From: Clarkia xantiana subsp. parviflora
Taxonomy: Eukaryota > Streptophyta > Magnoliopsida > Myrtales > Onagraceae
Direction: 5' to 3'
Length of the DNA: 64,000 nucleotides
Assembly (NCBI GenBank): GCA_036873135.1
Contig: JAPTYO010000009.1
Coordinates: 41,866,756-41,930,755, forward strand
Shown here: positions 1 through 10,632 of the stretch, piece by piece
Position numbering within the stretch: the stretch's first letter is position 1
How the letters are laid out: each line of letters opens with the position of its first letter
Notes under the pieces: model-generated
Seen by the model: only the letters and a program-made list of their open reading frames with translations
The model's database searches: none
Told to the model about the DNA's origin: nothing
Position numbers and translations under genes: made by a program

Positions 1-111
1 GTAATAGTATTTTTATGCTAACTTCAAAAGAATTAATCATACTATATATATAAAATTAGATGACATGACATTATAGAAAATAAATCAAGAAAAATAGAAG
101 GACGTAAATTT

Positions 112-145
<34 letters not shown>
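112..145. repeat. (TAA)n microsatellite
   Basis: About eleven uninterrupted TAA/AAT triplets. A simple sequence repeat, probably length-polymorphic. Confidence 0.95.
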
Positions 146-1777
146 GATACAACTCATGTATCATACTATGTAAAAAACTAAAGATGAAGATGTCATTAAA
201 CTTCCAAAGTAACAAATTTAAAAAGAAAGTCTTAGCTTACATAATATATATATGAAGAATGGACATGTCATTCTTACCTCTCTGTAAATTTCATTTGGTA
301 GTTGCCACCAATTTCCTTTTTGTAGCTGTCACCATTTATCTGTTAATCAATGATAGATAGAGCAAGTCATAATCCAATTTAAAAGAAGATATTTGAAACT
401 TTTTTACTTGCCACGGCCCTTAAGTAACCATTGTTCTCTTAGTACTTAAATTAAAACTGAAATAATAGATATATGGTTAATTAATATACATAACACAAAT
501 AGACAGAGCCCCTCCCTCAGTTGTTAAACTCTCCGGAATTAAAAAATATGCCTTGTAGGATAATAATACTCGCATGATGAATTTGAGAATGGGTAATCAC
601 CCTTAGAATCTTACCCCTTAACATTAGCGATATTAATGATGTTATCTTGAACGTTACATATTAGGTAGTGTCGTTTTGAGATGTGTTCCTTGTTTGTTGT
701 TGACCTTCCTTGATCGCACGCTCAATAATAAATTCTACAACGTCCGATAAAAACCTGATACATGTTGACACATTCAGAGAGATCTATTCATACACATTCG
801 AAAACTATAGTCAAGTTTCTCACCTAGCTCTTGAATTCTACATGGGTTCGACTTCCCAATTACTTCTTATTAGGGTATATATGCAGGCAAGTATAACTAT
901 CAAAGATTCATATTATATATACTAATTAATACTTATGTTTTAGTAAAATATATGTAAAGAAATATATTAATATAGTTGATGAAATGAGGAAGTATATTAT
1001 TCTATGTGAAACATATACAATTAACAATTACGTTTTAGTAAAATAAGTAAAGAAATATAGTAAAATTGTTGATGAAAGGAGGAAAGATAATATTCTAGGT
1101 GAGCCCTATACGATATACTGACCACACTCAACGGAATGTTATATAATATTCTTTATTTTGTACATTGAAACTTATTATTATGCTATATTTAAAAATTTAA
1201 TAACTAAAAATAGAACGCTTACGTGGCGGCCTATGGTCTTCCGGAACCAAACTGTATAGAATTATTATTTAAATGGAAACTTTAAATTAATTTATTTCTT
1301 TAAATTGCGCAGATACCAAAATAGGAGATAAAAATACTTCTTAATTTTCAATCAATCAATATTTTGTATCTAAATTTAGAGAATCCCTATTAAATTCAAA
1401 CTAAATTAGGAAACGGTGACAGTGCAAATTGTCCACGTGTCAGCCAGAGGGCTTCCGATGCCGAATTAATATAATATAGTAGATCATGACGTCGTTAGAT
1501 TAGTCTGATATAACATGTATTTAAAAATAAAATTGGCAAATTAAGTGAACTGAGTACCGAAAAGCCGTAGTTAAAAATTTATATTTTTAATTCGTAATAG
1601 AACCCCCGAACTCGAATTTCTAATCGTGGACTGATTTTACGCCTAGGTATTTAACTCGTTATTCGCTTAGGTAATTTAGGATTCTAGTTAACCTAATAAT
1701 TAACTAGTGGCGACTCTTTTCAAAATGCACGTTTTCAAAACGTAATCCACCCTAGGTCAGATTTAGGTCCGACATGT

Positions 1778-1902
1778 GCGCACTGACTTCTCATACTTAG
1801 TAAAAATATGGGTAAACGCACAATGTTAGGGGTAAACGCGCATTATCGGAAGGGTAAACGCACAATGTTAGGGGTAAACGCGCACTGACTTCTCATACTT
1901 AG
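1778..1902. repeat. short interspersed direct repeats
   Basis: A 23-bp stretch beginning GCGCACTGACTTC occurs at 1778-1800 and again at 1880-1902. Between them GGGTAAACGCACAATGTTAG followed by GGGTAAACGCGCA occurs twice with a 42-bp offset (1810 and 1852). No coding potential is seen. The origin is unknown; it may be a fragment of an old element. Confidence 0.7.
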
Positions 1903-2957
1903 TGAAAGTATTAAACATTAAATTTTTTAAAAAAGTTATAATTTTATTTAAAAATGAGATACACAGGGGAACCTAATTTTTTTCATTTTTTAATAAAATT
2001 CTATTTCATTTTTAGATTAAAAAATTATTCTAGATATTAATACTTTATTTATATTTTTGGTAAATATTTATTTACTTTTTTTCCATAGTAATTTAATTCA
2101 TCATACTAATTTTTTATGCTATTATTTTTATTTATTTTATTATTATTCCCATAGTTATATTTTTTGTACTATTTGTAGAACTTCTTTACCATTTTTAGAA
2201 TTATTTTTTAATACCATTTTTAGATTATTTTTGTATCATTTTTAATTTTTTCATAAATATTATTATTTGTTAAATTTAAGTTTATATATATATATATATT
2301 TTTTTTAAAAAAATCTCATATATTTTCATTTTTTATATATTTTCATTTTTTTTCTTTTCAATTTTAAAACAATTTTTCATGTTAAAATATTTATTGATTT
2401 GTAACGTCATCTTTTCATTCGCCACATCGTCTTTCATTTATCATATTTAACAGATTGTATCTAGAACAACCAAAAGAAAAATATGTTAAATCTATCAGAA
2501 AATATGTTATATTTTTTTTTTATAACTATTGTGAAACATGTTACATTTTTTTTTAATAATTTTTCTTTTGATAATTGATTTTTTATTTTTCCAGTCTTTT
2601 GATAACTGATAGCTATATAATATTTTTTAAGTAGGGAATATGCCTACGTGGCACCCTAGGGTGCATCCCATCCCGCATTTACCCCTCTATTCCAGCAGCA
2701 CAAGGCTTTAGGCTGGTGGCTTCACAAAGTGACGACTACTCGCTCGCTTTCTCTCTTTTCTTTTCTGATACTCACTCACACTTAATAATAATCCACTGCT
2801 CCTCACTCCATTCCTCTTTCCCTGAGCCCACAGTTCCCATCTTTGCCGAGCTGAGCTCGCCTCCCTGGAATGGAAACCCACTGGTAGCGGCCCCAGCCGC
2901 GCTCACCGGCACCTCCTCCAAAGCGCGGCACAGATCTGACGCGGTCTCCAGGCCGGG

Positions 2958-3168
2958 ATGACGTCATCGGTACGCTCAATCCTCGAAAAGCCCCTTACCC
3001 AGCTTACGGAGGACGACATTTCCCAGCTCACCCGCGAGGATTGCCGCAAATTCCTCAAAGATAAAGGTCTCCTCTTTCTCTTCCTCCTTATTTTCCGAGT
3101 CTTCTATATGTATATATATGCCCATTGAGGCACTGACGCGTGGTAGATCGTTCTTGCTAGGAATGCGG

Positions 3169-3200
<32 letters not shown>

Positions 3201-6200
3201 GCAGGTAATATCGCTTAAAGCGTTACTCGAAGGGAGCGAGGATGATTCCGGCGCCAGAACCCTCCGACGGATAGCGGAGAATCCACCTCCTCCTGTATCT
3301 ATCTACTTACTTCCCCTGATTTTTCCTTTTTATAAATAAATATATAATTAACTCCTGACACTGTCTCTCTCACCAAACATTCTCGATTCTTCAATCTATC
3401 TATACATGTGCAGCTGTGTGTGTTTCTTTGTCATCGTGGTGGATAATTTTCTTTTTGTTGTTTTCAGGAGAATTCTAATTCCGGTGATTCAGGGAAGGAA
3501 CCTAGTAGCACGGCTAATGTGTCGGAAGATCTTCCGCCTTTCAGACACAGAGACGATGCTCCAGAATTTGCGCCGCAAGGAGATGCTGCATCATCACCTG
3601 CGAAGCCTGATAGAAATGCTGCTAGTCCCAGGTTGAAAATCATACTTCATTATTTTTTCTTCTTTCTTTCTTTGTGCCCAATATAACCCTCTAGTTGAAA
3701 ATGCTAACAATGCTGTAATTAAGGTGTCTTTCTCATTCAACTTGTCAATGGCTTTTATTTATGCCAGTACCTGAATGAAATGGGGGTGGATCCTCTAGTC
3801 TTGTCTGTTTCTTTCTAGTTGTTCCTCGTTTGACTGGATGAGTTCATAGTATTTTAAAATGTTTGTTCTAAGATTTGATTTATGCTCTTCTTTGATGATA
3901 TGAGTCAAAAAAATTGCTCGATAGAAACAATGTAGAAGGGAATAATACTTGTAGTTAGAGTATGTAGAAAGTTAACTGGACAAATCACTGAATTTGGTGC
4001 AGAAGTGTTGAGGTCGGTGAAGATCCAGTTGTTGGGCAAATGACGATCTTCTACTGTGGTCAGGTGAATGTCTATGATCGAGTAGCACCTGATAAGGTAA
4101 TACAAGAATTTCCCATTTTTAGCTTTCGGCTTAAGTAATCTCTGCTTTCAAGCTAAAAAGAAAAATGAATGTATAATATTATATTTGGCAGGCAAAGAGT
4201 ATCATGCAGCTAGCGGCAAGTACAGTCCACATTGTGCCACAACATGATTCAGTGATTGAAACTCCTCCAAATTGGTCCTTTCCTTGCCGCATACAGGCTT
4301 CAAGTGACAAACATGGCCCTTTGTCCCCTGGTTTGACAATCTCCAATATCAATCAAACAGGTGTGCTGAATGGTTCATAACAGTCGTTATTTATATAGTT
4401 TATCCCTCGCTAAGTGCATTGTAAAGTCAAGGATATTGATGTAATGGTTTGCTTTTTGACAGAAAAGGTGGCTGAATTTCCACAACAGCACCCTGGCAAA
4501 GGGAACAACTCTCCTCGTGAGCTTGGTACCACTTAAATCTTCTATCTCTACATTTTTTGGTGTTAAGAAAAGTGGTTTCTCACTAGATGAGTAAACCAAA
4601 TTGTGATTGATGTAAAATCTTAATTTGAAATATCTCTTCTTTAACTGGAGATAGACAAAAGAAGATGTTTTTCTTGTTGGGATGTTATAATGTATTAGAA
4701 ATACCCGCTCTTATGTTCAGTCTTCTCGCTGTGTACTGGAAATGAATTTCATTATAGTAGAGTAGATTTCAGAGCCAAGAAAAACCAGTAGATAATACGT
4801 TCTGTTTTTCGTAAAGAACAAGCATATGTTGCTTCTCTTTAAATTATTGAGTTTCCTTCAGATGCGGAGGGTCAGCTCAATAGAAAAGCCTCGTTGCAGA
4901 AGTATTTAGAGAAGCGGAAAGACAGGTTTATGAATATATATAAATATAAATCGATTAGTTTGTATTCTTTTAAAATACACTAGACAGATACTGCTTTGAT
5001 TGTGTTGTCTAGGGGAAGATTTAAGAGCAGGAAAGATGGTGGAACTGCATCAGCATCAGCTTCTTCCAACGTGGAGATGTATTTGAACCATCATCAAGTA
5101 AGGCCGACGCCTGTCTCAAGCATGAGAAAAAGCACTAGTAGTAGTAGTAGGAGCTCTCCACCACAACCTTCTGGAACAATGCACAAGCCCAAGATGGTAT
5201 GTCTGTCTATCGATCTTAATGAACAAGGTAACTTCCTTCCCCAACCAACCTTCACTAAATATATGTCGCTCGTCCAGAAAACTATTTTTTTTTAGTTCAT
5301 GTAAGCAACTATACATTGGTAGTTCATATGTGTCAGCCTTTATATAAACATAAAATTCTTTTAGGTGCCTTATGTATTGGTACCTGAAAAATAGTTTAAC
5401 TTTTGAGTAACCTTAACAAACTTGGTCAATATTTTTTAGATGTTTGTATTAAACATCTAATTTGTGTTTAGTGTTGCAATCTAATAACATGTAGTAGTAG
5501 TTGGTGCAACAAGCAAATGTTAGGTACCTAAAAGTGTAATTTCTGGTATCAAGGTCTAAAAGTTTAGATACATGAATCAAAATGTGGATATGTTGGTCTT
5601 TCACTTAAATGTGGATGACCTGAAAAGCCCCAGGTGGTGTTTGAGTTTAAAGTTGGGGTTAATAGGTGTTTTAGTACAACATGTTTGACGATTTTTGGTT
5701 TTTGATGCAACATTTTTTTTTTCTTTTTTTTTATACTTTCAGTGTTATATGTTTGCAATTTGTACCACTTTTGGTGCATCAGTTAGTGTTATTTGACCGT
5801 TAGTTTGACCGTTAAATAGTCACGTTGACTTGCACATGTCTAGCCCCAAATTTCTATTTTTTTCAGTTTGGTCCTCAAATTTATTGTCCTAACTTTTTAT
5901 TTTTACATTTTAGCTCCTAAACATTTTCAACCGCACCATAGGACTAAATTGACCTAGCTTTGGTCCGACTCATGGCTAGGTCAAACCATGGTTAGGGTCA
6001 CTAAGGCCCGGGGACCCTAGCCATGTAGCCATGGGTCGAAACATGGCTAGGTCAATTTAGCCTTATGGTAAAATTGACCCAATTGGACCGTAAGTCTAAA
6101 TTGACCTAGCCATGGTCCGACCCATGCCTAGATCAGACCATGATTAAGGTCTGTCAAGTCTGGTGACCCTAACCATGGTTCGACCTAGCCATGGGTCGGA

Positions 6201-6552
6201 CCATAGCTAGGTCAATTTAGCCCTATGGTGCGGTTGAAAATATTTAGGGGCTAAATTGCAAAAATAAAAAGTTAGGACAATAAATTTGAGGACCAAACAG
6301 GAAAAAAATAGAAATTTTGGGCTAGGTATGTGCAAGTCACGTGACTATTTAACGGTCAAACTAATAGTCAACTAACGGATACACAAAAAGTGGTACAAAT
6401 TGCAAACATAGTGCACCAAAAGTATACAAAAAAAAAGATGTTGCACCAAATGCCAAAAATCGTCAAACATGTTTGTACCAAAATACCTATTAACCTTAAA
6501 GTCGTTTCATTTTGTTGATGGGTTTGATTATATTGTGAGTGCAGGTATTTAG
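2958..6552 (+). CDS. PPD/TIFY4B-like: PEAPOD/TIFY4-type transcriptional regulator (PPD), nine coding exons
   Basis: Exons read by homology and GT-AG borders: 2958-3066, 3161-3294, 3468-3631, 4003-4096, 4192-4360, 4463-4525, 4862-4925, 5013-5227, 6545-6552; all phases agree and give 339 residues. Residues 7-60 form the N-terminal PPD domain (SILEKPLTQLTEDDISQLT...). TIFY is at 150-153 inside a ZIM domain (about 147-182), followed by MQLAASTVHIV. A divergent Jas-like motif lies at 250-273 (SLQKYLEKRKDRGRF). The C-terminus contains SIDLNEQG, a DLN/EAR-like motif. In the family these proteins recruit NINJA/TOPLESS corepressors and act with KIX and SAP partners to limit meristemoid division, leaf and seed size. 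The ATG at 2958 starts the PPD domain directly. The last exon (two bases of a Gly codon, Ile, stop) is the least certain; reading through the donor at 5228 would stop at 5295 instead. Confidence 0.9.
5228..6544 (+). other. last intron of the PPD gene, enlarged by a MULE insertion
   Basis: The donor is AACAAG|GTAACT and the acceptor GTGAGTGCAG|GTATTTAG. Of about 1.32 kb, 840 bp is a Mutator-like foldback element whose right end lies only 49 bp before the acceptor. Without it the intron would be about 470 bp. Confidence 0.7.
5656..6495. mobile_element. Mutator-like foldback MITE, family A (copy 1)
   Basis: The element starts GGGTTAATAGGTGTTTTAGT and ends with the inverted counterpart ACCTATTAACC. 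The two arms match as inverted repeats over several hundred bases; the centre is made of repeated forms of GACCTAGCCATGGTCCGAC. It is flanked by 9-bp duplications TTAAAGTTG (5647-5655) and TTAAAGTCG (6496-6504), one mismatch, which is the Mutator-superfamily TSD length. No transposase is present, so it is non-autonomous. A second copy is at 33710-34239. Confidence 0.88.
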
Positions 6553-6933
6553 AATGGTAGAAGAAGAAAGCTGCGGAGAGGAGAGTAGAGCAGAGCACAT
6601 TAGTTGGTATTACGTAGTAGAGAAGAAGTCGAGCATTGCACTGTAATTGGGTCTGTTTCTGGAAAAGAGCTTGTGGGAATACGCACGCCATTTTTGTTGG
6701 AATTAGAGAATGATGTCCACTTGTAGGAAGAGGAGTAAGTAAAATCGATTTTGTTTGTATATTGTAGAAGAAGAATTTGGTTGGGCTTAATCTTTAAGGC
6801 CGTATGCTTTTCGTGCTCTCTCTCTGCTTTGTCGAGGTAGGAGCAGTGAGAATGCACTGGAGTGAGTGAGAGTTTTTTATTATCAATGCCGAATTTATTG
6901 AAACAATAACGATTATAAACTACAAATAAAAAA

Positions 6934-7465
6934 GGGTTAATAGCTAAAAAACTGTTCAAGGTTTACCCTATGTTAAAATTAGGTGTTTGAAGTTTGAAAT
7001 GTTAAAATGAATTGTCTCAAGTTTCATTTTTGTTAAAATTTAGTGTCTCGGTGTGATTACTTTAGAGATGTCAATTACGACGAAACCGTCTGTCAAATTC
7101 GATCTCTCATACACACTCCCTTCTCGTCATCTTGCTGAGACCGTCATCTAAAAAGTTGGTCACGTCCGAACAACTAAATCTCGCTCTATTGTCCTTGGAA
7201 AATGGCTCCACACCACTCTTCTAGAAACTTTTTTTTAATGTTCAATTTTTAGATGAAATTTGACGATTTTGTGAAAAGTAAAGAGTGATGGATTATGAGC
7301 GGGTTGGTGGGTTGATGAAAATGATTGAATGGAGATGAAAGGACGCACAGAGACACCAAAGTTCAACAAAAATGAAACTTGGGACAGTTCATTTTAACAT
7401 TTCAAACTTCAGACACCTAATTTTAACATAGGGTAAACGTTGGACAGTTTTTTAGTTATTAACCC
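6934..7465. mobile_element. Mutator-like MITE, family B (copy 1)
   Basis: Ends are GGGTTAATAGCTAAAAAACT and its inverted match TTTTTTAGTTATTAACCC, with long inverted arms sharing the run TTAAAATTAGGTGT. Perfect 9-bp TSD AATAAAAAA at 6925-6933 and 7466-7474. No transposase is encoded. It shares the terminal GGGTTAATA with family A, so the two families are probably related. It lies about 380 bp downstream of the predicted PPD stop codon. Confidence 0.88.
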
Positions 7466-7684
7466 AATAAAAAAATACCTACTCTGGAGAAATATGTTAA
7501 CATCTAAATTCCGAACGAGTAGGTACTAACACAACATCGTTAGCAAAGATAACAGAGCTAGAATAAAAAATACATGTAGTAAATAAACTAGAACAACAGA
7601 TCAACTTAACGATAAAGATGGCCCTAAGTAAATGATAGCAGTTTGGTGGGGAGAAATCCAACTTGTACAACGAGTTCTGCCCTT

Positions 7685-8402
7685 TGATGGGTTCGATCAC
7701 AGCCGTTAGGCCCATTAACAGCGAGGAAACGGCAAATAGACCCGGTAGACCCGGAACGAAGGCCAAGATGGTCCAGACAAAGGGTCCCGACAGAGGGAGT
7801 CCCGATGATGAAAGGTCCCGACAGAGTCGGTCCCGATAGACGAGCTGGAAGCTCCCGATGAGAAGCCTCTAAGTAGGCCCCGATGACGAATCCCTGAGAA
7901 GAATAGGCCCTGTCACGATGACAAGGGGCCCCGAGCGGTGACACAACGAGATAACTCTGGAGTCCCCGACGGGAGTCGGGACTCGTTATCAGAGGATAAG
8001 GCCGTGATACGCGGGGCGTGGCCAAGATACGCGGAACGTGGTTAAGATACACGGAGCGTGGCCGAGATACGCGGGCCGTGGCCGAGATAAGCGAGATCAT
8101 GGCCTAGATAGGCGGGATCACCCCCGAGATACGCGGGATACGGGCTAACCACCCCCAACGGTTCACCAGGTAACTGAGGTGTCTCTTCGCCTATAAAAAG
8201 GCAAGAGATCACCTCAGATGACTTACGTTGAATGACATATCCTTTGAGATTATTGCTTGCCAGTTCGTATTAGGCACTCATTTAAGCATCGGAGAGGGAT
8301 TCTGGGTCACCGCCCGGTCTATCCCCTCTTGCAGGATTGCGTGGAGCGAAGGAGCTAGGATCGCCGTCAAAGTCCGTACCGGAGTTCCACCGTGATCCAA
8401 CA
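7685..8402 (-). mobile_element. solo LTR of a diverged Tat-type Gypsy family
   Basis: 718 bp beginning TGATGGGTTCGATCACAG and ending CCGTGATCCAACA, as in the plus-strand-reading LTRs of G2 and G4, with the shared block GCATCGGAGAGGGATTCTGG and a TATA box at 8192-8198 (CTATAAAAAG). A perfect 5-bp TSD CCCTT lies at 7680-7684 and 8403-8407. No internal region is present, which indicates LTR-LTR recombination after insertion. The LTR is in the same orientation as G2, so transcription would read rightward along the + strand despite the '.'-like ambiguity of a solo LTR. It is clearly more diverged from G1-G4 than they are from one another. Confidence 0.9.
8192..8198 (+). promoter_or_regulatory. TATA box of the solo LTR
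   Basis: TATAAAA in a position equivalent to the TATATAAA boxes of the G1-G4 LTRs, about 200 bp before the LTR 3' end. It is preceded by an array of GAGATACGCGG-type repeats (about 8010-8150). Confidence 0.6.
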
Positions 8403-8407
8403 CCCTT

Positions 8408-9615
8408 CGTAGAGGAAAAGAACTTCCCTCAAGGCTGATATGGCTAACAGAGAACCTGAACAACAAGTGGTGCCAGACAGGACCCACAGTAAATCCGAAA
8501 TTATAACAACTTCATAAACAAACAAAGACGACCGCATGACTGGTCTAGAGATTTCTACTTGGTAGGGGTTGGACGAAGCCAACTACCTAAACTCCCCTGT
8601 CTATGGAACATCCGTGAAGGACTAGCGCACGTCGGGGATGCCATAGAAATACTCTGCTTCTCCGTTTGGTGAAGAGTTTGAGAATGAGAATAACCGCGAC
8701 CGCAGTCATATCGTGGGTTTCCCAAAGGGTATATATCACGCAGTGGTCTGTGTGATGAAAAAAGCGTTTGTATGAGTGAGAGTGCTCATGTTGTCTATAT
8801 AATTGTGGGCTGCTTATCCTTTTTCTGTGCGATAGATAAAAATGTCTTCATGCCATTCTGCTAGTTAGTTATTGAAAGTGAGCTTCTCAGACTAAATCCC
8901 AGACTTCATTGGACTAAAAGATTTGCCTCGGAAATAAAAAAAAAACTATACAAGCCATTTCCACCGTTCCAGATTATAAATTTGTCTTATTTGAGCGCCT
9001 AGAAACACACATCTTCTGGAGTATTTACAATATCTGATAAAGATACTCTTTGTCCTCTAGATCCAAACTTCTAATAGTTTGATGTATATGTTCAATTCTT
9101 GTTTAGTCGAAAACTTATCAGGAGATGTATCAATTGATTTAGAAGGTACACGGATCAGTACGTTAGTCCACATGGTGAAGAATTCACTTTTTCATAACAT
9201 GTATCGTTATACGTTGTGGAGAGGATTCACCTCCTCCGTCGATTCAAATGATTTTCTTTTTTCATTTTTAATTGATGCAATACGAGACTCAAATAGCTTT
9301 GAAGTATCTCTGATCGCTTCAAATTTATAAAAAAATATGGAACAGATAATACGGTAGTGAGAATAATTATTGTAATGAAATAACATGTCATAATTTTCAC
9401 TTAATATACTACCCTGTTTCGGTGACCAGTTTTGTACATGTGTCATTCAATATTAATCTAGAAAAATAACATGAAAACTTTGCGATCATGTCGTTTATTT
9501 ATATATAAGTCTGTACTTGATTTGTTACATCATGTGTTTTGGAATTTCCAAGGAAAACAATATCTATAACAAGAAAACTTAAGGATCATGCATCATGTCG
9601 TTTATTTATTATATA
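8408..9615. other. unassigned intergenic sequence
   Basis: About 1.2 kb between the solo LTR and the second family B MITE. I recognise no gene, repeat or element ends. The open frames at 9079-9330 (+) and 9207-9446 (-) overlap each other, have no domain I know, and are of chance length. Confidence 0.5.
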
Positions 9616-10138
9616 GGGTTAATAACTAAAAAACTGTTCAAGGTTTACTGTATGTTAAAATTAGGTGTCTGAAGTTTCATATGTAAACTGTAGTGTCCAA
9701 TGTTTCAATTTTGTTAAAATGTGGTGTCTCGGTGTGACTACTTTAGAGAAGTCATTTCCGGCGAAACCGTATGTCAAATTCGAGCTCCCATACACACTCC
9801 CTTCTCGTCATTTTGCCGGGACCGTCACCTAAGAAGTTGGCCACATCCGCACAAATAAATCTCGCTCTGTTGTCCTTGGAAAATGGCTCCACACCACTCT
9901 TTTAGAAACTTTTTTTTTAATGTTCAATTTTTGTGTGAAATTTGACGATTTTATGAAAAGTAAATCATGATGGATTATAAGTGGGTGGGTGGGTTGATGA
10001 AAATGATTGAATGGAGATGAAAAGACGCACAGAGACACCAAATTTCAACAAAAATGAAACTTGGTACAGTCCATTTTAACATTTCAAACTTCAGACACCT
10101 AATTTTGACCCTTGGACAGTTTTTTTAGTTGTTAACCC
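9616..10138. mobile_element. Mutator-like MITE, family B (copy 2)
   Basis: Starts GGGTTAATAACTAAAAAACT and ends TTTTTTTAGTTGTTAACCC; the arms match copy 1 (6934-7465) closely. Flanking 9-mers are TATTATATA (9607-9615) and TGTTATATA (10139-10147), one mismatch. It has a small deletion relative to copy 1 near the right arm (TTTTGACCCTTGGACAG). Non-autonomous. Confidence 0.87.
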
Positions 10139-10147
10139 TGTTATATA

Positions 10148-10627
10148 AGTCTGTACTTCATGCGTTGGATCATGTGCTTTGGAGGAAAAAAAAGATCTCT
10201 ATCATTTTCTTTTTACGACTGGTACCGTAACTTCTCAAACCCAGTGAGGAAATCAAAATCAGAATTCTTGAAATAAATATATAACTCTTAGATATACATT
10301 AATCCATGGAAAATAAGAGGGGAGTATGATAGAAAGTATGAAATCAAATTCAAAATACTAAAGCACTAAAGTCGGACTTGATGGTATCACTAGAAGAATT
10401 GGTTCACCCCCCAAGTCGGAATTGATGGTATCATTGGAAGAACTGGTCCGCCCGGAGTCCGTTCTTGACTGGTGGAGTTGGTCTGCCCCTATGTTGAACT
10501 TGATTGAATCATTTGAGGAAGTTGTCCGCCCCCATGTCGAACTACTAATGGTATCATTGGAGGAATCGGTCGGTCGAACTTGATGGTATTATTGGTCCGC
10601 CCCCAGGTCTAACTTAATGATGTTGTG
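10148..10627. other. host sequence left of G1, including a degenerate tandem array
   Basis: AT-rich sequence with no gene recognised; 10371-10627 is occupied by a short tandem array described separately. The target bases GGAAT (10628-10632) begin the duplication flanking G1. Confidence 0.5.
10371..10627. repeat. degenerate ~43-bp tandem repeat
   Basis: About six imperfect units with the core GTCGAACTTGATGGTATCAT, GGAAGAATTGGT and CCGCCCCC. Two units are shortened. The minus strand reads as repeated SSNDT-like peptides, but stops occur and no ATG-led frame spans it. G1 inserted just after the last unit. Confidence 0.75.
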
Positions 10628-10632
10628 GGAAT

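Larger units (their letters stand above)
1..2957. other. AT-rich intergenic DNA upstream of the PPD gene
   Basis: No coding region is supported here. The short open frames are of chance length in very AT-rich sequence and several begin at non-ATG codons. The stretch holds a TAA microsatellite (about 112-145), a short direct-repeat cluster (1778-1902) and a TA run near 2283. GC content rises from about 2640, where the promoter and 5' UTR of the gene at 2958 should lie. I could not place a TATA box or a transcription start with confidence. Confidence 0.6.

Noticed and set aside
1690..1720. AACTAGTGGCGACTCTTTT, similar to a primer-binding site of other Gypsy elements
   Set aside because: No LTR end, coding sequence or paired repeat could be found around it.
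2716..2961. 81-codon frame overlapping the PPD start
   Set aside because: It begins at GTG, not ATG, is not PPD-like, and ends at a TGA overlapping the ATG of the real gene. Probably 5' UTR sequence.
9079..9446. Two opposing frames of about 80 codons
   Set aside because: They overlap on opposite strands, have no recognised motif, and lie in AT-rich sequence.
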